Origin: Variovorax paradoxus
GTDB lineage: Bacteria > Pseudomonadota > Gammaproteobacteria > Burkholderiales > Burkholderiaceae_C
Length of the DNA: 64,000 nt
Assembly (NCBI GenBank): GCA_016806145.1
Contig: CP063166.1
Coordinates: 3,224,001-3,288,000, forward strand
Direction: 5' to 3'
Shown here: positions 48,148 to 57,658 of the stretch, piece by piece
Numbering within the stretch: the stretch's first letter is position 1
Layout: every line of letters begins with the position of its first letter
Translations under genes and position numbers: made by a program
Notes under the pieces: model-generated
Databases searched by the model: none
Told to the model about the DNA's origin: nothing
What the model saw: only the letters and a program-made list of their open reading frames with translations

Positions 48148-48807
48148 TCAGAAGTTCGCGCGCACGCCCACGGTCAGCAGGCCGGCCTTGGCGTGCTTCG
48201 AGACCTTGCCGAAGTAGTCGTAGTCGGCGGTGATCGAGAGATTGCGCGTCACGGCGTATTCCGCGCCGAAGCCGGCCATGAGGCCCGTGCCGTTGCCGCC
48301 GATGCTCTCGCCGCCAAACAGGCGGTGGCTGTTGCCGGCCGATACCCGGCCATGCGCCACGCCGAGCCGGCCGTTGAGCGCGAACGACTCGCCCAGCGGC
48401 AGCCGCGCGGTGGCGGCCGCGTAGAACACCTGGCCGGTGCCGTTCTCGAGCACCGAGTGCGCGCCGAATCCGCTGTAGCTGGTGTTCCACTGCTTCACGC
48501 GGCCCAGCCGCGCATAGCCGCCTTCCACGCCGAAGGTGTCGGTGAAGCGATAGCCGCCATAGAGCTTGAACGCGGTGCCGCTCTTGCTGTTCTTCTCGCC
48601 GCCCCAGGGCACGGGCACGCGCGAGGACGAGGGCAGGCTGTAGCTCGAGCGGCCGATGGCGCCGCCGACGTACAGGCGCGTCGTGTCCTTGCCGTGGTCC
48701 GCCGCGCTGGCACGCATGGACGCGGCGGCGGCCAGCAGCAGGGCGGACAGGAGCAGCGCGGTGCGCAGCGGCGAAGTCTTGGGCAGCGAGGTTTGGTTGG
48801 AAGGCAT
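48148..48807 (-). CDS. Outer-membrane beta-barrel porin-like protein
   Basis: 219 residues from ATG 48807. The signal peptide (TALLLSALLLAAAASMRASA) is followed by alternating aromatic beta-strands of the OmpA/OmpW-like 8-strand type (RLYVGGAIGRSSY, FKLYGGYRFTDTFGVEGGYAR, SITADYDYFG) and a terminal phenylalanine (GVRANF), the outer-membrane insertion signal. The longer upstream frame lacks a signal peptide. The function is unknown. Confidence 0.82.
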   Translation of the reverse strand: MPSNQTSLPKTSPLRTALLLSALLLAAAASMRASAADHGKDTTRLYVGGAIGRSSYSLPSSSRVPVPWGGEKNSKSGTAFKLYGGYRFTDTFGVEGGYARLGRVKQWNTSYSGFGAHSVLENGTGQVFYAAATARLPLGESFALNGRLGVAHGRVSAGNSHRLFGGESIGGNGTGLMAGFGAEYAVTRNLSITADYDYFGKVSKHAKAGLLTVGVRANF

Positions 48808-49024
48808 GGAATGCTTGAGAAAGATGAGATGAAAGGGAAGGGAGCCACGGGCGCCACGCGGTGCGTCGGTGGTTGCGTCCATTCTCGAAAGCGAGCCTGA
48901 AGAAAGGCTGCGCCTCCGCTGAAGGCTTCGTGAAGCGGGCCGCCGCACAAAGCTTCAAGACACGGCCCTCGCCGAGGGCTAAGGTCCCGCGCCATCCCTT
49001 CCTCATTCATTCACGGAGACACGG

Positions 49025-49918
49025 TTGACTGACATCGAACCCCTCGGATTCATCGGCCTGGGCGTCATGGGCCAGCCCATGGCGCTCAACCTCGCGCGCG
49101 CGGGCACGCCGCTGGTCGTGTGGAACCGCTCGCCCGCGCGCGCCGAGCCCTTGCGCGAAGCCGGCGCGCAGGTCGCCGACACGCCCGCGCAGGTGCTGCG
49201 CCGCACGCGCATCGCGATCCTGATGCTGGCCCACGGCGAGGCGATCGACGAAGCGCTGGGCCGCGGCACGCCGGCCTTCGCGGACAACGTGGCGGGGCGC
49301 ACCATCGTCCACATGGGCACGACCTCGGCCGCGTACTCGCAGGCACTGGCCGACGAGGTCCGTACCGCGGGCGGGCGCTATGTCGAGGCGCCGGTCTCGG
49401 GCTCGCGCAAGCCGGCCGAGGCCGGGCAACTGGTGGCGATGCTCGCCGGCGACGCGGACGCGGTGGAGGCGCTGCGGCCGCTGCTCAAGCCCATGTGCCA
49501 CGAGACCGTGGTCTGCGGCCCGGTGCCGCAGGCGCTGCTGATGAAGCTCTCGGTCAACCTGTTCCTGATCACCATGGTCACGGGCCTCGCGGAGGCCTTC
49601 CATTTCGCCGACCGCCATGGGCTCGACACGCGCAAGCTGGTGTCGGTGCTCGAGGCCGGGCCGATGGCCAGCGCCGTGTCGCGCATGAAGGCGCAGAAGC
49701 TGTTCGCGCAGGACTTCGAGGTGCAGGCCTCGATCACCGACGTGCTCAAGAACAACCGGCTGGTGGCCGAGGCGGCGCGCGCGGCCGGCGTGGCCTCGCC
49801 GCTGCTCGATGCCTGCCATGCGCTCTATGGCGAGACGCAGGCGCTGGGCCTGGGCGCGCTCGACATGGCGGCCGTGGTGCGCGCGATCGAGGTGCGCACC
49901 GATACCGGCGCGCGCTGA
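49025..49918 (+). CDS. 3-hydroxyisobutyrate dehydrogenase-family oxidoreductase
   Basis: 297 residues. The NAD(P)-binding motif [20 protein letters not shown] is at about residues 8-27. The substrate-binding signature [20 protein letters not shown] and the catalytic lysine region (ALLMKLSVN, about residue 175) are intact, as in beta-hydroxyacid dehydrogenases such as tartronate semialdehyde reductase. The start is TTG 49025 after a GGAGA box; no ATG is available near the motif. It abuts the convergent AraC-type gene with no gap. Confidence 0.87.
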   Translation: MTDIEPLGFIGLGVMGQPMALNLARAGTPLVVWNRSPARAEPLREAGAQVADTPAQVLRRTRIAILMLAHGEAIDEALGRGTPAFADNVAGRTIVHMGTTSAAYSQALADEVRTAGGRYVEAPVSGSRKPAEAGQLVAMLAGDADAVEALRPLLKPMCHETVVCGPVPQALLMKLSVNLFLITMVTGLAEAFHFADRHGLDTRKLVSVLEAGPMASAVSRMKAQKLFAQDFEVQASITDVLKNNRLVAEAARAAGVASPLLDACHALYGETQALGLGALDMAAVVRAIEVRTDTGAR

Positions 49919-50734
49919 TCAGCCCAGCGCCGCGCTCCAGCGCGCGGGCGTGAGGCCGTAGGCCTGCTTGAATTGGCGCGACATGTGGCTCTGGTCGGCG
50001 AAGCCGGCCGCGTCGGCCGCATCGGCCAGCGAGCTGCCGCGCCGCAGCAGCCGGCGCACCGCGTCGAGCTGGCGCAAGGTGCGAAAGCGGCTCGGACTGG
50101 TGCCGAAGGCCGCGCGGAACTGGCGCGCGAGCGACCATCGGTCGAGGCCGGCCAGGCGCTCGAGCGTGGCCATCTCGGGGCGCTCGGTCGGCGTGGCGGC
50201 GATGTGCTCGCGCACGCGCGCGAGGCCCGCGAGTTCGAGCGGGCCGGTCGCGGCCGCGCACCCCGTGGCCGCGTTGACCAGCAGTTGCGCCACCGCGACC
50301 GCGAACTCGGTGCGCAGCACCTCGTCGTCGATCGCGGCGTCGAAGTCCCAGAGCTCGCGCGCGGTGGCGAGGCCCGTGCCGAGGGCCCGCAGCCGCGTCG
50401 CATCGAGCACCGGCTGCGCCACGAAGGGCAGCCGCCGTCCCTGCAGCGCGCGCTGCACCAGCGCCGGATCGACGTAGAGGATGCGGTAGCCGAAGCCGTC
50501 GTCGGTGCCCGCGCCGCCGTCGTGCAGCTCGTCGGGATGCAGCACGTGGCACTGGCCCGGCAGGCATTGCTGCTGCGTGCCGCGGTAGCGAAAGCGCTGC
50601 ACGCCTGCGAGCGTGATGCCGATCGCGTAGGTGTCGTGGCGGTGCGGCGAGAAGGCCTGGCCGTGCAGGTGGGCCTCGAGGCGTTCGATGCCTTCGGTGC
50701 CGGGAGCGATCCGGATGCGGGGGGAGGGCGCCAT
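49919..50734 (-). CDS. AraC-family regulator with cupin sensor domain
   Basis: 271 residues from ATG 50734. The N-terminal cupin-like domain (FSPHRHDTYAIGITLAGVQRF) is followed by a C-terminal HTH_18 pair (about 175-270; RPEMATLERLAGLDRWSLARQF and DAADAAGFADQSHMSRQFKQ). This subgroup often controls efflux or amino-acid exporters. No obvious target is divergent from it: the next upstream gene, LysR-type, is on the same strand. Confidence 0.85.
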   Translation of the reverse strand: MAPSPRIRIAPGTEGIERLEAHLHGQAFSPHRHDTYAIGITLAGVQRFRYRGTQQQCLPGQCHVLHPDELHDGGAGTDDGFGYRILYVDPALVQRALQGRRLPFVAQPVLDATRLRALGTGLATARELWDFDAAIDDEVLRTEFAVAVAQLLVNAATGCAAATGPLELAGLARVREHIAATPTERPEMATLERLAGLDRWSLARQFRAAFGTSPSRFRTLRQLDAVRRLLRRGSSLADAADAAGFADQSHMSRQFKQAYGLTPARWSAALG

Positions 50735-50789
50735 CGTGATGCGGAAAGAAGGGACGGCCGTGTTTGTACGCCGAACCCGAAGACCGTGC

Positions 50790-51704
50790 TCAGTCGCCGT
50801 CGGCGAACTGGTCGAACAGCAGTCCGCGCAGCCACTGGTTGCCCGGATCGCGGTGCAGCTTGGCATGCCAGAACAGGTTGATCGCGATCTGCGGCAGCGC
50901 CACCGGGTGCGGGCGCCACACCAGCCCGAAAGGCTCGGCGATGCTCTGCGCGAGCCGCTCGGGCACGGTGGCGATCATGTCGCCCGAGCGCAGGATGTGG
51001 CCGATGGCCACGAAGTGCGGCACGCGCAGCCGGATGCGCCGCTGGATGCCCTGCGCGGCCATCACGTCGTCGGCCTTGCCGTGGCCGGTGCCCGCGGCCT
51101 GCACCAGCACGTGGTCGGCCGCGACGAAATCCTTGAGCGACACGCTGCGCTTCTTCGCGAGCGGATGGCTGCCGGCGAACAGGCACACATAGCGCTGGCG
51201 GAACAGCCGGCGCTGGAACACGCCCGACTTGAGCTGCGGCAGCAGCCCGATCGCCAGGTCGACATGGCCGGCCTCGAGCTCCTCGCGCAGGTTGGTGGCG
51301 GTGTTGTTGCGCACGGTGCTGATGGTCACGCCCGGCGCAACCGCCGACAGCGCGGCCATCAGCTTCGGCGTGAAGTAGATCTCGCCGATGTCGGTCATCG
51401 CGAGCGCGAAGGCGCGCGTGCTGGTGGCCGGGTCGAACACCACCTGCTGGTTGAGCGCGGTATGCAGCGCGCCCATCGCATAGGCCACCGGCTCGGCCAG
51501 TTGCAGCGCGAAGGGCGTGGGCTCCATGCCGCGCGCGGTGCGCAGGAACAGCTCGTCGCCCAGCAGCTTGCGCAGCCGCGCGAGCGCATTGCTGATCGCG
51601 GGCTGCGACAGGCCCAGCGAAGCGGCCACGGCCGACACGCGTTTCTCGGCCAGCATGCGGTCGAACACCAGCAACAGGTTGAGGTCGATGTCCTTGAGCT
51701 GCAT
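50790..51704 (-). CDS. NagR/NahR/DntR-type LysR regulator of salicylate hydroxylation
   Basis: 304 residues. The N-terminus (MQLKDIDLNLLLVFDRMLAE), the GMEPTPFALQLAEPV stretch and AFALAMTDIGEIYFTPKLM are hallmarks of the NahR/NagR/DntR branch, which responds to salicylate-like aromatic acids. The C-terminal PQIAINLFWHAKLHRDPGNQWLR also fits. It is divergent from the salicylate 5-hydroxylase operon, and a site matching the NahR-type ATTCA-N6-TGAT box lies just upstream of its start. Confidence 0.9.
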   Translation of the reverse strand: MQLKDIDLNLLLVFDRMLAEKRVSAVAASLGLSQPAISNALARLRKLLGDELFLRTARGMEPTPFALQLAEPVAYAMGALHTALNQQVVFDPATSTRAFALAMTDIGEIYFTPKLMAALSAVAPGVTISTVRNNTATNLREELEAGHVDLAIGLLPQLKSGVFQRRLFRQRYVCLFAGSHPLAKKRSVSLKDFVAADHVLVQAAGTGHGKADDVMAAQGIQRRIRLRVPHFVAIGHILRSGDMIATVPERLAQSIAEPFGLVWRPHPVALPQIAINLFWHAKLHRDPGNQWLRGLLFDQFADGD

Positions 51705-51715
51705 GCCGGACCTTT

Positions 51716-51730
51716 ATTCATTTCGGTGAT
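51716..51730. promoter_or_regulatory. NahR/NagR-type operator
   Basis: ATTCATTTCGGTGAT matches the outer positions of the NahR-type binding motif (ATTCA, six bases, TGAT) and contains T-N11-A. It sits 12 bases from the regulator start and 103 bases before the reductase gene, a suitable place to activate the operon and repress the regulator. Confidence 0.7.
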
Positions 51731-51832
51731 GAAGAGGATTCACGGAATTCTATTGGTCAATCGGCGACGGCCGCGCATCATCCGTCCCCGAGACAACCGG
51801 CGCACCGCGCCCGCCCACGAGAAGAACATCCG

Positions 51833-52825
51833 ATGGACCTGCACATCCACCCCCTGGCCCGCACGCTCGAGGTCCGCCCCGGCGCGAACCTGCTCGAAGT
51901 GCTGCGCGAGCACCATGTGCCGGTGTCGTACAGCTGCATGGCCGGGCGCTGCGGCACCTGCCGCTGCAAGCTGGTGTCGGGCCAGGTGCTCGACGCGGGC
52001 CAGGATGCCATCCGCCCCGACGGCCAGGGCGAGCGCTACGTGCTGGCCTGCCAGGCCACCCTGACCGAGAGCTGCGCGATCGAGATCCCCGAGCCCGACG
52101 AGGTGGTGGTGCATCCGGCGCGGGTGCTCAAGGCCACGGTCACCGGCATCGAGACGCTGACCCACGACATCCGCCGCCTGCGCCTGAAACCCAACAAGCC
52201 GCTCGAGTTCTCGCCGGGCCAGTACGCGCAATTGCAGTTCGCGCCGGGACTCGCGCGGCCGTACTCGATGGCGGGCCTCGGCCGCGACGACGAACTCGAG
52301 TTCCATGTGCGCCGCGTGCCCGGTGGCCGTGTCACCGCGCATGTGTTCGAGCAGCTGCGCGTGGGCGACGCGGTGCGTGTCAGCGGTCCGCTGGGCACCG
52401 CCTACCTGCGCACGAAGCACCGCGGGCCGATGCTCTGCGCGGCCGGCGGCACCGGGCTGGCGCCGATCCTGTCGATCGTGCGCGGCGCCATCGAGGCCGG
52501 GCTCACGCAGCAGTCGATCCACCTCTATCTCGGCGTGCGCTCGGGCGCCGACGTCTACGGCCTCGCCGAGCTGCGCGAACTGCAGGCGCTGCATCCGCGC
52601 CTGACGGTGCAGGTGGTGGTGGTCGCCGGCCCGGTCGAGGCCGGCCAGCGCCTGGGCCTGATCACCGACGCGATCCGCGCCGACTGGCCCGGCAGCCTCG
52701 AGGGCTGGCGCGCCTACCTCTGCGGCTCGCCGCCGATGGTCGAGGCCGTGACGCAACTGGTGCGCGGCCGCGGCCTCGCGCCCGAGCAGATCCATGCCGA
52801 TGCCTTCTACCTGCAAGGCACCTGA
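51833..52825 (+). CDS. nagAa: Ferredoxin reductase component (NagAa/NahAa type)
   Basis: 330 residues, electron-entry protein of a three-component ring-hydroxylating system. The N-terminal plant-type [2Fe-2S] domain (1-90) has cysteines 35, 40, 43 and 73. The FAD domain carries RPYSMAG (about residue 140) and the NAD domain [16 protein letters not shown] (about 202) and CGSPPMVEA. It takes electrons from NADH to the Rieske ferredoxin encoded at 56074. It starts the operon, followed 30 bases later by the oxygenase gene. Confidence 0.92.
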   Translation: MDLHIHPLARTLEVRPGANLLEVLREHHVPVSYSCMAGRCGTCRCKLVSGQVLDAGQDAIRPDGQGERYVLACQATLTESCAIEIPEPDEVVVHPARVLKATVTGIETLTHDIRRLRLKPNKPLEFSPGQYAQLQFAPGLARPYSMAGLGRDDELEFHVRRVPGGRVTAHVFEQLRVGDAVRVSGPLGTAYLRTKHRGPMLCAAGGTGLAPILSIVRGAIEAGLTQQSIHLYLGVRSGADVYGLAELRELQALHPRLTVQVVVVAGPVEAGQRLGLITDAIRADWPGSLEGWRAYLCGSPPMVEAVTQLVRGRGLAPEQIHADAFYLQGT

Positions 52826-52855
52826 AGAATTGCCGGAAAGACAAGGAGACCCGCG

Positions 52856-54115
52856 ATGACAACGCAAGCCGTGTTCCCGATCGAGTTGCGCTGGGAGAAC
52901 GAGCAGACCAGCCGCATCCCGTTCAAGGCCTACACCGACGAGGAACTGCACCGGAAGGAGCTGCAGCGCTTCTTCTACGAGAAGCATTGGTGCTACGTCG
53001 GCCTCGAGGCCGAGATCCCGAACCCCGGCGACTTCAAGCGCACCGCCGTCGGCGAGCGCTCGGTGATCCTGGTGCGCGACATGGAGGGCGAGATCCACGT
53101 GGTGGAGAACGTCTGCGCGCACCGCGGCATGCAGTTCTGCCGCGAGCGCCAGGGCAACCGCAAGGACTTCGTCTGCCCCTACCACCAGTGGAACTACTCG
53201 CTCAAGGGCGACCTGCAGGGCGTGCCGTTCCGCCGCGGCGTGAAGCAGGACGGCAAGGTCAACGGCGGCATGCCGGGGGATTTCAAGCTCGAGGAGAACG
53301 GCCTCAACAAGCTCAAGGTCGCGCGGCGCGGCGGCGTGGTGTTCGCCTCCTTCGACCACGACATCGAATCCTTCGAGGACTTCCTCGGCCCCGAGATCCT
53401 GCGCTACTTCGACCGCCTGTTCGACGGCCGCAAGCTCACCATCCTCGGCTACAGCCGCCAGCGCATCCCGGGCAACTGGAAGCTGATGCAGGAGAACATC
53501 AAGGACCCGTACCACCCGGGCCTGCTCCATACCTGGTTCGTGACCTTCGGGCTCTGGCGCGCCGACAACAAGTCGGAGCTCAAGATGGATGCGCGCGGGC
53601 GCCACGCCGCGATGATCTCCACGCGCGGCAGCGCGGGCAAGGCCGCGCAGGTGACGCAGGTCTCGAGTTTCAAGGAGAGCATGCAGCTCAAGGACCCGCG
53701 CTTCCTCGACATCGTGCCCGAGCCCTGGTGGGGCGGGCCGACCGCGGTGATGATGACGCTGTTCCCGAGCCTGATCCTGCAGCAGCAGGTCAACAGCGTG
53801 TCGACGCGCCACATCCAGCCGGTGGGCCACGATGCCTTCGATTTCGTCTGGACCCATTTCGGCTTCGAGGACGACAGCGCCGAGATGACGCAGCGCCGCC
53901 TGCGCCAGGCCAACCTGTTCGGGCCGGCGGGCTTCGTGTCGGCCGACGACGGCGAGGTGATCGAGTTCTCGCAGCAGGGCTTCGAGCAGAAGCCCTACCA
54001 CCGCACGCTGGCCGAGCTCGGCGGGCGCGAGGTCGAGAACACCGACCACATGGTGACCGAGACGCTGATCCGCGGCATGTACCGCTACTGGCGCGAAGTG
54101 ATGGAGGCCGCATGA
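52856..54115 (+). CDS. nagG: Salicylate 5-hydroxylase, large oxygenase subunit
   Basis: 419 residues. Rieske cluster ligands Cys87, His89, Cys107 and His110 are present, with mononuclear iron ligands in DPYHPGLLH (Asp217, His220, His225). Long stretches ([59 protein letters not shown]) agree with NagG of Ralstonia U2 as known to me, so the reaction salicylate to gentisate is the best call. It overlaps the small-subunit gene by 4 bases. A related substituted salicylate or anthranilate is possible. Confidence 0.9.
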   Translation: MTTQAVFPIELRWENEQTSRIPFKAYTDEELHRKELQRFFYEKHWCYVGLEAEIPNPGDFKRTAVGERSVILVRDMEGEIHVVENVCAHRGMQFCRERQGNRKDFVCPYHQWNYSLKGDLQGVPFRRGVKQDGKVNGGMPGDFKLEENGLNKLKVARRGGVVFASFDHDIESFEDFLGPEILRYFDRLFDGRKLTILGYSRQRIPGNWKLMQENIKDPYHPGLLHTWFVTFGLWRADNKSELKMDARGRHAAMISTRGSAGKAAQVTQVSSFKESMQLKDPRFLDIVPEPWWGGPTAVMMTLFPSLILQQQVNSVSTRHIQPVGHDAFDFVWTHFGFEDDSAEMTQRRLRQANLFGPAGFVSADDGEVIEFSQQGFEQKPYHRTLAELGGREVENTDHMVTETLIRGMYRYWREVMEAA

Positions 54116-54594
54116 AGCAGCTCGACCCCGCCGCCTACCTCGAGCTGGCGCGGCTCTACGCGGCCTACGCCCACGCGGTCGATTCGGGCCAGTGGAGCCT
54201 GTGGCCGGCCTTCTTCACCGAGCAGTGCAGCTACCGGCTGCAGCCGCGCGAGAACCACGAGCGCGGCCTGCCGCTGGCCACGCTGTCCTTCGAGAGCCGC
54301 GGCATGCTGGAAGACCGCGTCTACGGCATCCAGGAGACGCTGTTCCACGACCCGTACTACCAGCGCCACGTGGTCGGCTTGCCGGTGGTGCACGGTGTCG
54401 ACGACGACGGCGCCATCCACAGCGAGGCCAACTACGCGGTGTTCCGCACCAAGCTCGACGGGCCCTCGACCGTGTTCAACGTGGGCCGCTACATCGACCG
54501 CATCGTGTCCACGCCCGAAGGCCTGAAGTTCGCGTCGCGCCTGTGCGTGTTCGACAGCGAAATGATCCCGAATTCCATCATCTATCCGATCTGA
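54112..54594 (+). CDS. nagH: Salicylate 5-hydroxylase, small oxygenase subunit
   Basis: 160-residue beta subunit of a ring-hydroxylating oxygenase (NTF2-like cone fold; [40 protein letters not shown]). It is structural and holds the alpha3beta3 complex with the large subunit. The ATG overlaps the large-subunit stop. Confidence 0.9.
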   Translation: MKQLDPAAYLELARLYAAYAHAVDSGQWSLWPAFFTEQCSYRLQPRENHERGLPLATLSFESRGMLEDRVYGIQETLFHDPYYQRHVVGLPVVHGVDDDGAIHSEANYAVFRTKLDGPSTVFNVGRYIDRIVSTPEGLKFASRLCVFDSEMIPNSIIYPI

Positions 54595-54597
54595 GCC

Positions 54598-54966
54598 ATG
54601 CAGGACAAGGAACCCGAGACCCACGGCGCGCCGCTGCGCCGCTTCACCGACCCGGCCTACCGGCCGCTGTGCGCCAACCTCGCCGAGGTGCGCGAGAACA
54701 TCGATGCGCTCGACCGCCGGATCGTCGCGCTGCTGGCCGAGCGCGGCCGCTACGTGAAGGACGCGGCGCGCTTCAAGCGCGATGCCTTCCAGGTCTCGGC
54801 GCCGCGGCGCCAGCAGGAGGTGATCGACAAGGTGAGGGCGCTGGCCGAGCAGGAGGGCGCCTATCCCGAGGTGGTGGAAGCCGCCTACCGCGCATTGATC
54901 GCGGGCTTCATCGCGCGCGAGCAGCAGGACCACCTGGGCATGGTGGACGTGGAGGCCGCGCCATGA
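54598..54966 (+). CDS. Chorismate mutase-like / isochorismate pyruvate-lyase-like protein
   Basis: 122-residue all-helical AroQ-fold protein. The helix-1 arginine (AEVRENIDALDRRIVALLAE, Arg about 32), second arginine (RGRYV) and active-site lysine in YVKDAARFK line up with PchB, the isochorismate pyruvate lyase that makes salicylate, better than with the E. coli chorismate mutase pattern. An N-terminal extension of about 20 residues is present. It lies 3 bases after nagH and overlaps the Bug gene, so it is co-expressed with the salicylate 5-hydroxylase. Whether it makes salicylate, acts on chorismate or binds salicylate only is open. Confidence 0.82.
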   Translation: MQDKEPETHGAPLRRFTDPAYRPLCANLAEVRENIDALDRRIVALLAERGRYVKDAARFKRDAFQVSAPRRQQEVIDKVRALAEQEGAYPEVVEAAYRALIAGFIAREQQDHLGMVDVEAAP

Positions 54967-55922
54967 AGACGCTGTTCGTGCTCGCCGCCACGGCCGCCGT
55001 CGCCCTGACTGCCCAGGCCCAGGACTGGCCGCAGCGCCCCGTGCGCGTGATCGTGCCCTTCGCCGCGGGCGCCTCGCCCGACATCCTCGCGCGCATCGTC
55101 AACGACAAGCTCGCCGCGCGCATCGGCCAGCCGCTGATCGTGGAGAACAAGCCCGGCGCGGGCGGCAACAGCGGCACCGACCAGGCCTCGAAGGCGGCGC
55201 CCGACGGCTACACCTTCCTGCTGTCGGTCAACGCGCCGCTGGTCTACAACACCATCCTCTACAAGAACCTGCCGTACGACCCGTTCAAGGACCTGGTGCC
55301 GGTGTCGCTCGCGGCCACCACGCCCAATGTGTGCGCGGTGTCCAACGGCATGAACGCCGACTCGGTCAAGGGCTGGCTCGAGGCGCTGAAGCGCAACCCC
55401 GGCCAGTTCAACTTCGCCTCGACCGGCAACGGCTCGATCTCGCACCTGGGCGTGGAACTGGTCAAGCTCAAGACCCGGTCCTTCGCGGTCCACATCCCCT
55501 ATGCGTCCTCGGGCCAGGCCGTCACCGCGATCATCCAGGGCGACGTGCAGTTCGCCTGCCTGCCGCCGGTGTCGGTGATGCCGCAGGCCAAGGCCGGCCG
55601 GCTCAAGGCCATCGCCGTGACCTCGGTTGAGCGCTCGGCGCTGCTGCCCGAGCTGCCGACCCTGCGCGAATCGGGCCTGCCCGACATCCAGGCCGTGCCG
55701 TGGTTCGCCTACATGGCGCCCAAGGGCACGCCCGATGCGATCGTGCAGCGCATGAGCCGCGAGATCGCCGCGGTGCTCAAGGACCCCGAGGTGCAAAAGC
55801 GCCTGCAGACCGCGTACTTCGATCCCGTGGGCAGCACGCCCGAGGCGCTGGCGAAGTTCATGGGCGAGGAGCTGCGGCGCTGGAAGCCGGTGATCGAGCG
55901 CACGGGGCTCAAGCCCGACTGA
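54963..55922 (+). CDS. Bug-type periplasmic solute-binding protein (TTT family)
   Basis: 319 residues. The signal peptide ([17 protein letters not shown]) precedes the TctC/Bug fold: [56 protein letters not shown]. Bug proteins bind carboxylated compounds and often sit beside catabolic operons in Comamonadaceae without their own transporter genes. Position suggests an aromatic acid such as salicylate as ligand. It overlaps the chorismate mutase-like gene by 4 bases. Confidence 0.9.
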   Translation: MKTLFVLAATAAVALTAQAQDWPQRPVRVIVPFAAGASPDILARIVNDKLAARIGQPLIVENKPGAGGNSGTDQASKAAPDGYTFLLSVNAPLVYNTILYKNLPYDPFKDLVPVSLAATTPNVCAVSNGMNADSVKGWLEALKRNPGQFNFASTGNGSISHLGVELVKLKTRSFAVHIPYASSGQAVTAIIQGDVQFACLPPVSVMPQAKAGRLKAIAVTSVERSALLPELPTLRESGLPDIQAVPWFAYMAPKGTPDAIVQRMSREIAAVLKDPEVQKRLQTAYFDPVGSTPEALAKFMGEELRRWKPVIERTGLKPD

Positions 55923-55950
55923 CGCGGAAGGCCCGCCGCGAAACCCCCCA

Positions 55951-56033
55951 CCGTTCGCGCTGAGCTTGTCGAAGCGTCGCGCAAGGCTTCGCCCTTCGAG
56001 AAGCTCAGGACAGGCCAAGCTAGGCCCGAACGG
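55951..56033. repeat. Dispersed palindromic repeat inside the salicylate operon
   Basis: Two inverted arms, 55960-55974 and 55994-56008 (14 of 15 bases paired), contain the CTGAGCTT...AAGCTCAG core seen in repeats scattered through Comamonadaceae genomes. Outer bases 55951-55957 and 56027-56033 also pair (CCGTTCG/CGAACGG). It occupies most of the gap between the Bug gene and the ferredoxin gene and may stabilise or end the upstream transcript. Confidence 0.7.
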
Positions 56034-56073
56034 ATGGGGCTCACCACCCATTCAGGACAGAAAGAAGAACGAC

Positions 56074-56394
56074 ATGACCACGATCACCTGGATCGACGCC
56101 GCGGCGGTGGACGACGTCCCCGCCGACGACGTGATCGGCATCGACGTGCAGGGCCGCGACATCGCGCTCTACGGCACCGAGGACGGCATCCATGCCACCG
56201 ACAACATCTGCACCCACGGCCATGCGCGGCTGTGCGACGGCTTCCTCGAGGGCCACGAGATCGAGTGCCCGCTGCACCAGGGCCGCTTCGACGTGCGCAG
56301 CGGCAAGGCGATGTGCGCGCCGCTCACCGAGGACCTGCGCAGCTACCCGGTGAAGATCGAGGACGGCCGGGTCTACCTCGCGTTCGAGAGCTGA
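56074..56394 (+). CDS. nagAb: Rieske ferredoxin component (NagAb type)
   Basis: 106 residues. Rieske [2Fe-2S] ligands are CTH (Cys46, His48) and CPLH (Cys65, His68). It carries electrons from the reductase at 51833 to the oxygenase at 52856. It is separated from the rest of the operon by the Bug gene and a palindromic repeat, and its last 22 bases overlap the convergent DUF2726 gene. Confidence 0.9.
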   Translation: MTTITWIDAAAVDDVPADDVIGIDVQGRDIALYGTEDGIHATDNICTHGHARLCDGFLEGHEIECPLHQGRFDVRSGKAMCAPLTEDLRSYPVKIEDGRVYLAFES

Positions 56395-56987
56395 CTGGCG
56401 GCGGGCGGCTGGCGCTCGCGGCGCCGGCGCTTGGCCTTCGACGGATGCCACTGGTGCGTCGAGGCCTTGAAGGCCGGCCGCTCGAGCGCCATCGCCTCGA
56501 GGAAGCGCGGGCCGAGTTGCAGCCGCGGCGTGGCCAGCGAGGGATCGAAGTCGGCCTCGACGCGGCCCACGTCGGGCACGCGCGCATAGCGCAGCACGCG
56601 GTAGCCGGCATCGACGAGCAGCGCATCGTGGGCCTCGCGCAGCGCGCGCTCCTTGCGGCCGGTCTTCTCGTCGAGGCCGACCACGGCCACCACCTCGAAG
56701 TTGCGGTCGCAGATGACGAAGTCGGCGATCTTGCGGCCGAAGCCGCTGCGCGCGGCGCGGGTGCGCGCGGTGAGCAGGGCGCCGAAGCTCACCTGCGGCA
56801 GCACCACGAGGTCGGGCAGCGTCTGCACCAGGCGGTGGTACATGGCCTGCTGGCGTTCGTTGAGCGGCGCGCGCCGACGCGGGCGTTCGACGAAGCCGCC
56901 GCGGCTGTCGTTGCGCTTCTGCGCGATCAGCACGACCAGGAGCAGGGCGAGGGTCGCCAGGACGACCACGAATATAAATGTATTCAT
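56373..56987 (-). CDS. DUF2726-domain membrane-anchored protein
   Basis: 204 residues from ATG 56987. One N-terminal transmembrane helix ([19 protein letters not shown]) is followed by a basic linker and a DUF2726 domain (about 45-170; [39 protein letters not shown]) with a nuclease-like (restriction endonuclease-type) pattern, then a basic Arg/Lys tail. The same domain ends the helicase at 29150. The function is unknown; nucleic-acid processing at the membrane is a guess. Confidence 0.8.
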   Translation of the reverse strand: MNTFIFVVVLATLALLLVVLIAQKRNDSRGGFVERPRRRAPLNERQQAMYHRLVQTLPDLVVLPQVSFGALLTARTRAARSGFGRKIADFVICDRNFEVVAVVGLDEKTGRKERALREAHDALLVDAGYRVLRYARVPDVGRVEADFDPSLATPRLQLGPRFLEAMALERPAFKASTHQWHPSKAKRRRRERQPPAASQLSNAR

Positions 56988-57174
56988 CTGTAACTCTCCT
57001 TCAGCGGCGAGTCTCGCACGAGTGAAAGCGAGCGCTTCGACAAGCCCCTCGAGGCCCGGGACCAGCGCCTGCGCGCGGCCTCTGTTGCGGCTTCTTTTCG
57101 CGCGCTCTGTATCTGTTCGCCGCGCGCCGGTGCGGCGAAGATGGCGCCTTTTCTTTCCGCTGGAAATTCCGCCC

Positions 57175-57657
57175 ATGACCGCCTCCGCCCATCGCCAACA
57201 GACCGCCGACCGCATCGCCGCCGAGCTCGGCCACAGCTTCGAGGGCGAGATCCGCGTCGGCGGCCACTATGCGTCGGCCGTGCGCGACGGCCATACCCTC
57301 TACATCAGCGGCCAGGTGCCGCGCGTGGGCACCACGGTGATGGTCACGGGCCGCGCGGGCGACACCGTGTCGCTCGAGCAGGCGCGCGAGGGCGCGCGGA
57401 TCTGCGCACTGCGCGCGCTCGCGATCCGGCGCCGCGAGCTCGGCTCGCTCGACGCGGTGCGCCAGGTGCTGCGCGTGGGTGTGTTCGTGCAGTGCAGCGC
57501 CGACTTCACGCAGCACAGCGAGGTGGCCGACGCGGCATCGGACCTGCTGCACGAGGTGTTCGGCGACGCGGGCGTGCATGTGCGCACGGCGGTCGGCGTC
57601 TATGCGCTGCCGAAGAACGCGACGGTCGAGGTCGAGATGACCGTCGCGGTCGACTGA
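57175..57657 (+). CDS. RidA/YjgF-family protein
   Basis: 160 residues of the longer YjgF/chorismate-mutase-like subgroup: GHYASAVRDGHTLYISGQVPR, LEQAREGARICALRALA and a C-terminal VGVYALPKNATVEVEM segment. The classic RidA arginine that hydrolyses enamines is normally in a C-terminal R-x-x-V motif; here the position near VRTAVGVYALP is compatible. It probably deaminates reactive imines or has a related role. Start ATG 57175 gives the standard N-terminus. Confidence 0.85.
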   Translation: MTASAHRQQTADRIAAELGHSFEGEIRVGGHYASAVRDGHTLYISGQVPRVGTTVMVTGRAGDTVSLEQAREGARICALRALAIRRRELGSLDAVRQVLRVGVFVQCSADFTQHSEVADAASDLLHEVFGDAGVHVRTAVGVYALPKNATVEVEMTVAVD

Positions 57658-57658
57658 T

